A stretch of DNA of 64,000 bases, taken from the NCBI GenBank assembly GCA_037478835.1, contig JBBFLV010000005.1:62001-126000 (forward strand), written 5' to 3'. Shown piece after piece: positions 8,288-16,632 of this stretch; the stretch's first letter is position 1, and every line of letters begins with the position of its first letter. The stretch is from 630D-37 sp037478835 (lineage in GTDB: Bacteria; Chloroflexota; Anaerolineae; Anaerolineales; Villigracilaceae). The notes beneath the pieces were generated by a model, which saw only the letters and a list, made by a program, of their open reading frames with translations, had not been told where the DNA came from and did not search any database. The position numbers and the translations under genes were made by a program.

Positions 8288-8704
8288 TTAGATCAGGGAG
8301 CGGATCAGGGAAATAAATTCTCGCAGATCGCCGCGGCTATTTTGAATAAATTCATACACTCTTTCGTAGTCCACTTGCCAGTACATGTGTATCAAGAGAT
8401 TACGAAAACGCGCCATTTGCCTTAACTTTGTGCTCAGTTCTTTTGGCAGGATATCCCCTTCTTCCAGTAAACCAAAACAATCTGAATAACTATCAGGGAC
8501 TTTTTTTAGTAATTTGGATGAAATATGAAAGCAAATTTGTAATGCGGATTCAATAGCCACAATGAGGCGATAGCAGGCGATGTCCTTAAGGTCGGGGTTG
8601 GACAGGAACGTCTCTTGGGAAACAGTGGCTATTTCATCCAGGCGTTCCAGAGATTGCTCGATTTCATGAATACGAGCATACAGGAGCTCTGCGTTCAATC
8701 CCAT
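8288..8704 (-). CDS. hepT: HepT-like toxin (DUF86 ribonuclease)
   Basis: A 138-residue all-helical protein of the HepT/DUF86 family, the toxin of MNT/HepT systems. The active-site motif Rx4HxY is present as RNLLIHMY near residues 102-109. The gene overlaps the MNT gene by 10 bp, and AAGGAGG stands about 7 bp upstream within the MNT 3' end, so the pair is translationally coupled. In studied systems MNT adds AMP to the HepT tyrosine and silences it. The sequence is visibly AT-richer than its neighbours, which suggests acquisition. Confidence 0.85.
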   Translation of the reverse strand: MGLNAELLYARIHEIEQSLERLDEIATVSQETFLSNPDLKDIACYRLIVAIESALQICFHISSKLLKKVPDSYSDCFGLLEEGDILPKELSTKLRQMARFRNLLIHMYWQVDYERVYEFIQNSRGDLREFISLIRSLI

Positions 8705-9132
8705 TCCAGGGCCTCCTTCATGGCGCGCCGACGCAAAGGAAGAATATCCAAATACTCCAACATGGTGCGCGTAACGATCGAAACGCGCAGGTCGTCCTGA
8801 CGGTTGCTGAGCAGCTCGCCGCGGAATACTTCCTGTCGGAAGCTAAGAGGGGCATGGTTCAAAACGTTTACATCGATGGGAATGGCCGGATACCCGGCTT
8901 GGCGCAATGCATCTTCCAGCCGAAAAGCCAGCTTGACGGCAAATTCCCACTCGCTTTTCCTTTCTAGGGGAGGGTCAAGGTAGATGCCGAGATCAATGTC
9001 GTGAAAGGGCAAAGGGTCTAGGAAAGAACCGTAAAGGTAAGAGAAGGCTACTCGTTCTTCTTTCTCGAGGAGCTTTGAGAGGAGCGAGCGGATCGCAAAG
9101 CGCGCTTCTGGGGAAAGGGAAAAGGCTTTCAT
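8695..9132 (-). CDS. mntA: MNT-type minimal nucleotidyltransferase antitoxin
   Basis: A 145-residue nucleotidyltransferase-fold protein. The catalytic motif is GS followed by eight residues and DID (YGSFLDPLPFHDIDLGIYL near 29-47), as in MntA/MNT antitoxins that AMPylate HepT. It stands 11 bp behind the GT4 gene and just before hepT. A TATAAT box at 9143-9148 overlaps the stop codon of the GT4 gene and could give the pair its own near-leaderless transcript inside the long operon. Confidence 0.85.
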   Translation of the reverse strand: MKAFSLSPEARFAIRSLLSKLLEKEERVAFSYLYGSFLDPLPFHDIDLGIYLDPPLERKSEWEFAVKLAFRLEDALRQAGYPAIPIDVNVLNHAPLSFRQEVFRGELLSNRQDDLRVSIVTRTMLEYLDILPLRRRAMKEALEWD

Positions 9133-9142
9133 TGTGTGTCGG

Positions 9143-9148
9143 ATTATA
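9143..9148 (-). promoter_or_regulatory. -10 box for the MNT/HepT pair
   Basis: TATAAT on the minus strand, 10 nt before the MNT ATG. The GT4 stop codon TAA (9144-9146) lies inside the hexamer. The predicted start site is about 3-4 nt upstream of the ATG and there is no Shine-Dalgarno sequence. No strong -35 hexamer was seen. Confidence 0.5.
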
Positions 9149-10277
9149 CCCCACGCACGCGCTGAAGCAACTGAAGATATTGACGGGCGGCGCTTTCCCA
9201 GGAATAGTGTGCTTGCACCCGTTCTAACGCCGCCTTGCCCATCCGTTGGCGCAGGCCGGCCTCGACCAGGAGGGGACGCAGCGCTTCCCGAAGCGCCTCT
9301 GCATCTTCGGGCGGGACCAGGCGGCCGGTCAACCCATCCAGTACCAGCTCTTCACTGCCGGCGATGCGCGTGGCGACGACCGGCAGGCCGGCGGCCATGG
9401 CCTCAAGCACAGCATTCGGCATGCCCTCGTGACGGGAGGGAAACAGGAACAGGTTGGCACGGTGATACCATTCGATCAGCGCAGGGCGTTCCAACCAGCC
9501 CAGGAAGTGCACCCGCTCCTGCAGACCTTGTTCCCGGACCAGAGCCTCCAGCGTGGCGCGGTAAGGGCCATCGCCGGCAATGTACCATTCCCATTCCAGC
9601 TCTTTCAAGCCGGCCAACGCGTGTAGGGCCAGATCGAGACCCTTTTGGTAGACCACCCGCCCCACCGAGAGCAGGCGCGGCGGCGACCACAGGCGCTCGT
9701 CTGTAGCGTAGTCCTGCCAGCGCACGCCGTTGGGGATGATGGGGATTTCGAGGCGCGGCTCGAACTGGATTGCCAGTTGACGCAGTCCCTGACTATTCGC
9801 CACCACCGCACCGGCCTCGTGCCAAATGCGGCGCAGGAAGGGGCCGATCAGACGATGATAGGTTTTGAAATCGTAGGGGCGAAAGCCGGGCACATCCCCA
9901 CCACGCAGGGAAACGACATAGGGAATGCCGTAGAGCTTTTTCAGCACCCAGGCGACGGCGCCGCTAGGAACGCCGAAAAAAGCCAACGTGATGTCCGGCT
10001 TGAGGCGCGGCACGCGGCTCAAGGTCCAAAGCGAGGCGCTGACGATGAAGGCAATTTGCTCGATAGGGCCGGAGCGATCCGGTCGGCGACGCAGCGCCGG
10101 GATGCGGTAGATTTCCCGTCCGTTTTCCTTCTCATGGCGCGGTAAGTTGCCGAAATGGGCAGTCACGAGGGTCACGCGGGCTCCCATTTCGGTCAAGGCC
10201 TGTGAGAGATGCGCACTGGCATTGCCGGCGCCGCCACCGATGGGAGGGTATTCGCTGTTGAGGAGCAAAATGTGCAT
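9144..10277 (-). CDS. Glycosyltransferase family 4
   Basis: A 377-residue retaining GT-B glycosyltransferase. The N-terminal lobe has the glycine loop of this group (PPIGGGAGN near 11-19). The C-terminal lobe shows LLSVGRVVYQKG, the donor region PSRHEGMPNAVLEAMAAGLPVV with the E-x7-E pair, and AHYSW near the end. It begins two bases after the GT2 gene, within the gmd-GT39-GT2-GT4 operon, so it likely adds a sugar to a lipid-linked or extracellular glycan. Donor and acceptor are unknown; a mannose or GDP-sugar link is suggested by gmd. Confidence 0.88.
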   Translation of the reverse strand: MHILLLNSEYPPIGGGAGNASAHLSQALTEMGARVTLVTAHFGNLPRHEKENGREIYRIPALRRRPDRSGPIEQIAFIVSASLWTLSRVPRLKPDITLAFFGVPSGAVAWVLKKLYGIPYVVSLRGGDVPGFRPYDFKTYHRLIGPFLRRIWHEAGAVVANSQGLRQLAIQFEPRLEIPIIPNGVRWQDYATDERLWSPPRLLSVGRVVYQKGLDLALHALAGLKELEWEWYIAGDGPYRATLEALVREQGLQERVHFLGWLERPALIEWYHRANLFLFPSRHEGMPNAVLEAMAAGLPVVATRIAGSEELVLDGLTGRLVPPEDAEALREALRPLLVEAGLRQRMGKAALERVQAHYSWESAARQYLQLLQRVRGV

Positions 10278-10279
10278 GT

Positions 10280-11230
10280 TTATTTGGGAAAATTGATGCG
10301 TTCACGCACGGTGTAGGTGGGTTTACCCTGGGCCTCGTGATAGGTGCGCACGAGCAATTCGGCGATCAGCCCCATGAGCACGGATTGGAAACCCAGGATG
10401 AAGAACATGGCACTCATCTGGAAGAAAGGCGAACCGAGCACGGCGACGTTGAAGAACACGCGGCGGATGAACAGGAAGAGGAGCATGAGTGCGCTCAGAC
10501 CCATGAGCAGAATGCCGGTGCCTCCGAAGAGGTAGATCGGTTTGTTGGAGTAGCTGAGCAGGAACTTGACGGTAAACAGGTCGAGGATGACTTTGACGGT
10601 GCGCTCCAACCCGTATTTGGCTTTGCCAAAGCGTCGCGGATGGTGGCGGACGACGATCTCGGTGATGCGCGCACCCACCGCATGGGCATAGACCGGGATG
10701 AAGCGGTGCATTTCCCCATACAGGCGAAAGCCGCTCAGTACTTCGCGACGATAGGCCTTGAGGGTGCAGCCGTAATCGTGCAGATGCACCCCGGTGACCC
10801 AGGAGATGAGCGCGTTGGCTAGGCGTGAGGGGATGGTGCGGGTGAGGGTGTTATCCTGCCGATTTTTGCGCCAGCCGCTGACGACATCATAACCTTCCTC
10901 TAGCTTGGCCAGGAGCAAGGGAATATCAGCCGGGTCGTTTTGCAGATCGGCATCCAGCAGGATGACGATCTCGCCGGTGGCGTGATCGATGCCGGCAGCA
11001 ATCGCTGCCGTCTGGCCGAAATTGCGGCGAAAGGCGATGACGCGCACATGTTCCGGGTCGCGCTCAACCAGCTGGCGGAGGATAGGAAGGCTCTGATCCT
11101 GACTGCCATCATCGACGAAGATCGCTTCCCAGGAATGGGGCAATTGATCGAGTGTTTGATGAAGCGCCTCAAAGAGCAGGGGCAGGTTTTCCTGTTCGTT
11201 ATAAACGGGGATGACGATGGAGAGATGCAT
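10280..11230 (-). CDS. Polyprenyl-phosphate glycosyltransferase, GT2 (DPM/ArnC type)
   Basis: A 316-residue membrane GT2 enzyme that charges polyprenyl phosphate with a sugar. The N-terminal GT-A domain begins LSIVIPVYNEQENL, with FVDDGSQD and the metal motif LLDADLQNDP. Two hydrophobic segments near residues 225-250 and 260-285 are the C-terminal membrane hairpin of the DPM1/GtrB/ArnC group. ATG at 11230 is preferred to the upstream start because TGAGG stands seven bases before it and the protein then begins right at the domain. It probably makes the lipid-linked donor used by the neighbouring GT39 protein. Confidence 0.9.
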   Translation of the reverse strand: MHLSIVIPVYNEQENLPLLFEALHQTLDQLPHSWEAIFVDDGSQDQSLPILRQLVERDPEHVRVIAFRRNFGQTAAIAAGIDHATGEIVILLDADLQNDPADIPLLLAKLEEGYDVVSGWRKNRQDNTLTRTIPSRLANALISWVTGVHLHDYGCTLKAYRREVLSGFRLYGEMHRFIPVYAHAVGARITEIVVRHHPRRFGKAKYGLERTVKVILDLFTVKFLLSYSNKPIYLFGGTGILLMGLSALMLLFLFIRRVFFNVAVLGSPFFQMSAMFFILGFQSVLMGLIAELLVRTYHEAQGKPTYTVRERINFPK

Positions 11231-11251
11231 GGTAAACCTCACAGAGAAAGA

Positions 11252-13483
11252 TCAGCGTTGCCAGCGCCAAAGATATTCGTCGTTCTCGTCACCAAAGGTG
11301 CCGAGGTATTCCAGGCCGAGGGAGTCAAAGGCGCGGAAGGGATCGAAGGTTAGAACAGAAATTCTTGTACTATCAATAGCAATCCACCCGGAAGGGTTTG
11401 CATGGATCAGGGATTTCACCTCATCCAGAGAGGTAGTGGTATTAATCTGATAAATAGCGCTAAACGTCGGACGGCGAGTCCACAAAACATAGTATCTGTA
11501 GGTGCTGGCGATCAGGATATCATCCGGTCTGGCGTTTGTCAACATAAAGGTATGAAGAGCTGTCTCGTTTGGGACGAAATCCTCGGAAACCGGGGGAAGG
11601 GAGCCGGTGGATGTGGAAGGAGCTAGAATTTGAGACGGATTCATGAAAGCTAGGAGCAAAACTCCCAAGGCTAATGCTCGAAAAGACCGAGAGTTGTTTT
11701 CCGAAACAATAAACCTCCATAGCAGTAAACTACCCACTGCCATTATCAGGACAAACCAGATTTCCGTGATCATCATGTGACGAAGTCGGAAGGGTCTGGA
11801 GAGGCTATCTGTGAATGTGAAAAAAGCCAAGTAAATCAAAAAGTTAGCTTGTATAAAAGCAAGAAGTTCGCGCTTCACGCGGGTTGTAAAGGAGAAGTAG
11901 ATATAAACACTTATCGCCAAAATTGCAAGAACAGCACCACGGTTGAAATACCATTGTTCGGGTGGGTTGAAGAAAAAGTAGCTAAGGGGTGCAATTCTGA
12001 ATGTCAGGATAAAGTTCTTCGCAGCATACTGTAAAGAAACTATGATGACCCCAAGCACCAGTCCAAAGATACCGAGAGCACGGTTGATCCGATCTTGCCA
12101 ATCGATCTTTGTCGAAATAGCCACTACCAGGGAAAGATAAGAGAAAAAGATCAACTTGAAGGTGGATAAGTTATCATAAATCGCATAAGCTATAGGCAAC
12201 CCAAGTAGCAGTACCGGGATGAAGAGCCTGGGAGAGAGTAGATCGGTCCGTTGATGGCGAAAAGAAAATTTCGAAGGGAACCGTTCTAAAAAAGCGATCA
12301 TGATGTAGGCGATCAAGGAAAAATAGAACGGATAGTAGGCATATTCTCTTACCATGCGTGCAAAAAAAATGAGTAGCGGATTGGTCGCATAAAGGAATGC
12401 TGCCCATATTGCCACCGTACGGTTGAACTTTCGCGCTACCAGGTAAAAAGGAATCAAGCCGAGCACATTAAAGATAACTCCCATCAATCGGGCAGACCAA
12501 AGTTCAACACCCCACATGCGAAAAGCGATCATCACCGGTACTGTCACCGTCCAAAAGCTCCTTCGATATTCGGGGAGGCTACCCTCTTCCAGCATTTGGC
12601 GAGCAGCAAACAGATGACGGTATTCGTCTACGGCGGGAAAAGTGTTTTCTAAATTCCAGGCACGTAACAAGAATGCCAGCAGTCCTACGCCGATCAATAA
12701 CACGATTTCCCAGTGAGCATAAGGTTGGTCGCTTATCAGCCACCGGGTGATGTTTTCTGTCCATCTTGTTCTTTCAGGCCAAATCCAAAGTAAAAGAGCC
12801 AGACTTAGAGCGCCAAAGATTCCCCATCCCAAAGTCAACACGAAAGACGTGGAGGCATATAGTGGAACTGACAGCGTCTTTCGATAGACATACCTGCCTT
12901 TGGGTATTTCAATGTTTTCCTTCTGACCATTCCAGATTAATTGCAGTTGTATTGATTGATTGCTCTGAAAGACAATCTGCACTTCTTTTCCAGTTTTTCC
13001 CGTCCACTCCAGGCGATTGTTGGAAGGAGTGCGCAGGTTTAGAGTATCTTCTTTGCGCTGCCAGCCGGATTGCTTCAACTCGTTGAAAGAAACATCCCCA
13101 AGCGAAGTAGTAAACCACACCAATTGTAAAGAGACCTCTGTATCACTCAAGACTTCTATCTCTAGGTGGTGGGTAGGCAAGAGTGACGTCACATAAAGTG
13201 GTCTCTCAAACCATTGAGAGGTGCCACCAAATAGGAGGAGAGTTCCAAGAAGAAGGCTTCCTCCCAGTAGTTTGCGACGTTCAACCCCCAGAGTCTGCCA
13301 CCGTTTTTCTGCCCAAGCGTAAAGGAAAAATGCAATGGCGGTTGCCAGAGCCCCGATAAGTACTACACCGGCGATCAGTCGCCGGCTCTGGGGAGCAAAG
13401 ATCTCACTCAGCCAGTATGCATCCGCGAATACGGCCGAGGCCAGTCCGAAAAACAGCGCCACGACGATGCGCCGCCATCTCAT
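11252..13483 (-). CDS. GT39/PMT-like membrane glycosyltransferase
   Basis: A 743-residue polytopic membrane protein. After two N-terminal membrane segments and an extracytoplasmic beta-rich stretch (about 95-215) comes the PMT/ArnT-type core, with the catalytic acidic pair in the first loop (FPAVDEYRH near 285-293) and RMVREYAYYPFY further on. A soluble tail follows (about 640-743). Such enzymes move a sugar from polyprenyl phosphate to a protein or glycolipid outside the membrane. Its ATG overlaps the gmd stop (ATGA). Base composition is clearly AT-richer than gmd and GT4, which suggests separate ancestry. Confidence 0.82.
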   Translation of the reverse strand: MRWRRIVVALFFGLASAVFADAYWLSEIFAPQSRRLIAGVVLIGALATAIAFFLYAWAEKRWQTLGVERRKLLGGSLLLGTLLLFGGTSQWFERPLYVTSLLPTHHLEIEVLSDTEVSLQLVWFTTSLGDVSFNELKQSGWQRKEDTLNLRTPSNNRLEWTGKTGKEVQIVFQSNQSIQLQLIWNGQKENIEIPKGRYVYRKTLSVPLYASTSFVLTLGWGIFGALSLALLLWIWPERTRWTENITRWLISDQPYAHWEIVLLIGVGLLAFLLRAWNLENTFPAVDEYRHLFAARQMLEEGSLPEYRRSFWTVTVPVMIAFRMWGVELWSARLMGVIFNVLGLIPFYLVARKFNRTVAIWAAFLYATNPLLIFFARMVREYAYYPFYFSLIAYIMIAFLERFPSKFSFRHQRTDLLSPRLFIPVLLLGLPIAYAIYDNLSTFKLIFFSYLSLVVAISTKIDWQDRINRALGIFGLVLGVIIVSLQYAAKNFILTFRIAPLSYFFFNPPEQWYFNRGAVLAILAISVYIYFSFTTRVKRELLAFIQANFLIYLAFFTFTDSLSRPFRLRHMMITEIWFVLIMAVGSLLLWRFIVSENNSRSFRALALGVLLLAFMNPSQILAPSTSTGSLPPVSEDFVPNETALHTFMLTNARPDDILIASTYRYYVLWTRRPTFSAIYQINTTTSLDEVKSLIHANPSGWIAIDSTRISVLTFDPFRAFDSLGLEYLGTFGDENDEYLWRWQR

Positions 13484-14439
13484 CGCCTCAACCTCTCCAG
13501 GTCTGCATCTACCATCATCCGAACCAATTCCGGGAACGAGACGCTCGGCTCCCAGCCTAATTTGGCATGGGCTTTGGAGGGATCGGCCACCAGCAGGTCT
13601 ACTTCGGCCGGGCGGAAGAAGCGCTCATCCTGCACGACGAACTCGCGATAATCCAACCCCACGTGCTCAAAAGCCAGCTGACAGAATTCGCGCACCGAGT
13701 GCGTCTCGCCCGTGCCGATGACAAAATCTTCCGGCTGCTCTTGTTGTAGCATCAACCACATCGCCTGCACGTAATCGCCAGCGAAGCCCCAATCGCGCTG
13801 TGCCTCCAAATTGCCCAGGCGCAGTTCCTTCGCCAACCCCAGTTTGATGCGGGCCACGCCATCGGAAATCTTGCGCGTGACGAATTCCAACCCGCGCCGT
13901 GGGCTCTCATGATTGAACAAAATTCCCGAAACCGCAAACAGACCGTAGGATTCGCGGTAATTCACCGTGATCCAATGCCCATAGACCTTCGCCACGCCGT
14001 AGGGACTACGCGGATAGAACGGCGTCGTCTCGCGCTGCGGCACCTCCAGCACCTTGCCGAACATCTCGCTCGAAGAAGCCTGGTAGAAGCGGATCTTCGG
14101 GTTCACATAGCGGATGGCCTCCAACATGCGCGTCACTCCCAGGGCTGTGACCTCCCCCGTTAGCGCCGGCTGATTCCAGGACGTGGGCACGAACGATTGC
14201 GCCGCCAGGTTATAGACCTCATCCGGCTCATACTCCTCAAGAATTCCCAGCAGCGACCCTTGATCGTGCAAATCTCCCTGCACCAACGTGATCTGATCCA
14301 GCAGGTGCTGAATGCGCTCATAGTTATGCGTGCTGGCGCGGCGAACCATGCCCACCACGCGATATCCCTTTTGCAAAAGGAACTCGGCCAGATACGAACC
14401 ATCCTGTCCGGTAATTCCGGTAATTAATGCAGTTGGCAT
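13480..14439 (-). CDS. gmd: GDP-mannose 4,6-dehydratase
   Basis: A 319-residue extended SDR that converts GDP-mannose to GDP-4-keto-6-deoxy-mannose, the entry to GDP-fucose, GDP-rhamnose and perosamine. The NADP loop TGITGQDGSYLAE is at 7-19, followed by VRRAST. The catalytic set shows SSSEMFGK and YPRSPYGVAK (YxxxK). The start at 14439 follows CAGGAG. It is the first gene of the glycan operon and is divergent from the bi-domain oxidoreductase across a 72-bp gap. No second-step enzyme (fcl or rmd) is seen nearby. Confidence 0.92.
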   Translation of the reverse strand: MPTALITGITGQDGSYLAEFLLQKGYRVVGMVRRASTHNYERIQHLLDQITLVQGDLHDQGSLLGILEEYEPDEVYNLAAQSFVPTSWNQPALTGEVTALGVTRMLEAIRYVNPKIRFYQASSSEMFGKVLEVPQRETTPFYPRSPYGVAKVYGHWITVNYRESYGLFAVSGILFNHESPRRGLEFVTRKISDGVARIKLGLAKELRLGNLEAQRDWGFAGDYVQAMWLMLQQEQPEDFVIGTGETHSVREFCQLAFEHVGLDYREFVVQDERFFRPAEVDLLVADPSKAHAKLGWEPSVSFPELVRMMVDADLERLRR

Positions 14440-14511
14440 AGAAACTCCTGATGATAAAATTCAACCCTCGAATTATACTAGAGAGCGTCATTCTCGATCC
14501 GAGGCTTGGAC
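14440..14511. promoter_or_regulatory. Divergent promoter region, gmd versus oxidoreductase
   Basis: This gap holds the outward signals of both operons. A TATACT box at 14474-14479 faces the oxidoreductase and would give a leader of about 25 nt with GAGG at 14501-14504. On the minus strand CAGGAG serves gmd. No convincing -35 element is seen for either. Confidence 0.4.
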
Positions 14512-16632
14512 ATGAAACAGTTGCTCCAAAATCTCAAAAATGGTGAGACCTTCATCGCCGAAGTGCCCATCCCCACTCCCCGTCGGGGACAGGCACTGGT
14601 GCGCGTGGTAAATTCCCTGATTTCGGCCGGCACCGAACGCACCCTGGTCGAATTCGCCCAAAAATCCCTGATCGGCAAAGCGCGTGCCCGCCCCGACCTG
14701 ATGCGCCAGGTGATCCAGAAAATGCAGCGCGAAGGCCTAGTTCCCACCCTACAGGCGGCCTTTGAACGGCTGGATCAGCCCATGCCGCTCGGATATTCCT
14801 CCGCCGGCCTGATCGTTGCGCTTGGCGAGGGCATGGAAGGCTTCCATATCGGTCAGCGCGTCGCCTGTGCCGGTGGCAATTATGCCGTTCATGCCGAATA
14901 TAACCTCATCCCCCGCAACCTACTCACTCCCCTCCCCGAAAACGTTGACTTTGAATCCGCCGCCTTCACCACGCTGGGTGCGATCGCCTTACATGGATTC
15001 CGCCTGGCACAGAGCGAGATCGGCGAATCGGTAGCGGTCATCGGATTGGGATTACTGGGATTATTGACGCTGCAGATCGCCGCCGCGGCCGGCTGCCGTG
15101 TCCTGGGCATTGATCTGGCTCCGGAGCGCGTCGCCCTCGCCACCTCGCTAGGACTCCAGGCCGTCCTGCGCACCGAAGCAGAAGCCGCGGCCGAAGCGTT
15201 TACCCAAGCGCGCGGCTTCGATGCCGTCATCCTTTGCGCCGATACACCTTCCAACGACCCGGTGGAGCTGGCCGGCGCCATTGCCCGCCTACGCGGGCGC
15301 GTGGTGGCCATCGGGGCTGTCGGGCAGACCCTGCCGCGCAAGGTCTATTACGAGAAGGAGCTCACCTTCGTCAACTCGCGCTCTTATGGTCCCGGCCGTT
15401 ACGATCCCCGCTACGAAGAAGAGGGTCAGGATTACCCCTATGCCTACGTGCGCTGGACGGAAGGACGCAACTTCGAGGCCGTCTTGAACCTGATGTCCGA
15501 GGGCAAATTGCGCGTCCACCCCCTGATCACCCACCGCTTCCCCATCGAACAGGCTCCCCAGGCGTATGAGCTGATCCGCGGCCAACGAGGTGAACCCTTC
15601 CTGGGTGTCCTGCTCACCTATGGCGCGCCTTCGCTCGATCTGCCTGCCGGTCGCCGTGTGGAGTTTCCGGTTGCGGCCGAGCCGCTCAAGCAATTCCGTC
15701 TCGGACTGATCGGCGCCGGGAACTTCGCCCAGAATACGCTCCTTCCCGTGCTCAGGCGCTTTCCGGAGCTCACCCGTCTTGGCGTGGCTTCCAGCGGCGG
15801 GGTTCATGCGGCGCAGATCGCCCGCAAGTTCGGCTTCGCCTACGCCACTTCCGAAGCGCGCGAGGTGATCGAAGATCCCCAAGTCAATCTGGTCGCCATC
15901 CTGACGCGCCATGATACCCATGTTCCGCTGGCGCTGCAGGCACTGGAGCGCGGCAAGCACGTCTTTGTCGAAAAACCGTTGGCAATTGACGAAGCGCAGC
16001 TCGAGGCCATCGAACGAGCTTTATCGCAAGCGCAAACCCTGCTGACCGTGGGCTTCAATCGGCGGTTTGCTCCGCTGGCACAACGCCTAAAGCAGCTGCT
16101 GGCCACCCGACGCGAACCGCTCTTTGCGCATTATCGCGTCAATGCCGGCTATCTGCCCGGCGATCACTGGCTACACCATCCGCATCAAGGTGGTGGCCGC
16201 CTGATCGGGGAGGCCTGCCACTTCGTGGACTTTTTGACTTTTCTGGTCGGCGGGCTTCCTGAATTGGTTAGCATTCGAGCTTTGCCGGATGGCGGTAAAT
16301 ACCATCGGGATAATTTCACCCTCACCCTACGCTTTGAGGATGGCTCCCTGGCCGTGCTGGATTACCTGGCGAACGGCGACCGCTCCTATCCCAAAGAACG
16401 GCTGGAAGTCTTCTGCGGCGGTGCGATTGCCGTTCTGGATGATTTCCGCCGTCTGGAATGGACGCAAGACGGGCGTCGGCAGGTCTTTCGTTCGGCGCAG
16501 GATAAGGGCTGGTATGCCGAATGGGAGGCTTTCCTCCAGGCCTTGCGACGAGGAGGTCCGCCTCCCATTCCGTATGAGCATCTGATCGGTGTCACCCGCC
16601 TGACGGTGCAGGCGGCGCGTCAGCTCGAATGA
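14512..16632 (+). CDS. Bi-domain alcohol dehydrogenase / Gfo-Idh-MocA oxidoreductase
   Basis: A 706-residue fusion. Residues about 1-370 are a zinc-type medium-chain dehydrogenase (GLGLLGLLTLQIAAAAG nucleotide loop), and about 395-706 a Gfo/Idh/MocA oxidoreductase (GLIGAGNFAQNTLLPVL, then the EKPLA motif). This fusion is found beside polysaccharide genes and is thought to act on sugars or sugar acids; no reaction is firmly known to me. Its place next to gmd fits that setting. The start is ATG 14512. Its last 13 bp overlap, tail to tail, the end of the M20 dipeptidase gene. Confidence 0.88.
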   Translation: MKQLLQNLKNGETFIAEVPIPTPRRGQALVRVVNSLISAGTERTLVEFAQKSLIGKARARPDLMRQVIQKMQREGLVPTLQAAFERLDQPMPLGYSSAGLIVALGEGMEGFHIGQRVACAGGNYAVHAEYNLIPRNLLTPLPENVDFESAAFTTLGAIALHGFRLAQSEIGESVAVIGLGLLGLLTLQIAAAAGCRVLGIDLAPERVALATSLGLQAVLRTEAEAAAEAFTQARGFDAVILCADTPSNDPVELAGAIARLRGRVVAIGAVGQTLPRKVYYEKELTFVNSRSYGPGRYDPRYEEEGQDYPYAYVRWTEGRNFEAVLNLMSEGKLRVHPLITHRFPIEQAPQAYELIRGQRGEPFLGVLLTYGAPSLDLPAGRRVEFPVAAEPLKQFRLGLIGAGNFAQNTLLPVLRRFPELTRLGVASSGGVHAAQIARKFGFAYATSEAREVIEDPQVNLVAILTRHDTHVPLALQALERGKHVFVEKPLAIDEAQLEAIERALSQAQTLLTVGFNRRFAPLAQRLKQLLATRREPLFAHYRVNAGYLPGDHWLHHPHQGGGRLIGEACHFVDFLTFLVGGLPELVSIRALPDGGKYHRDNFTLTLRFEDGSLAVLDYLANGDRSYPKERLEVFCGGAIAVLDDFRRLEWTQDGRRQVFRSAQDKGWYAEWEAFLQALRRGGPPPIPYEHLIGVTRLTVQAARQLE

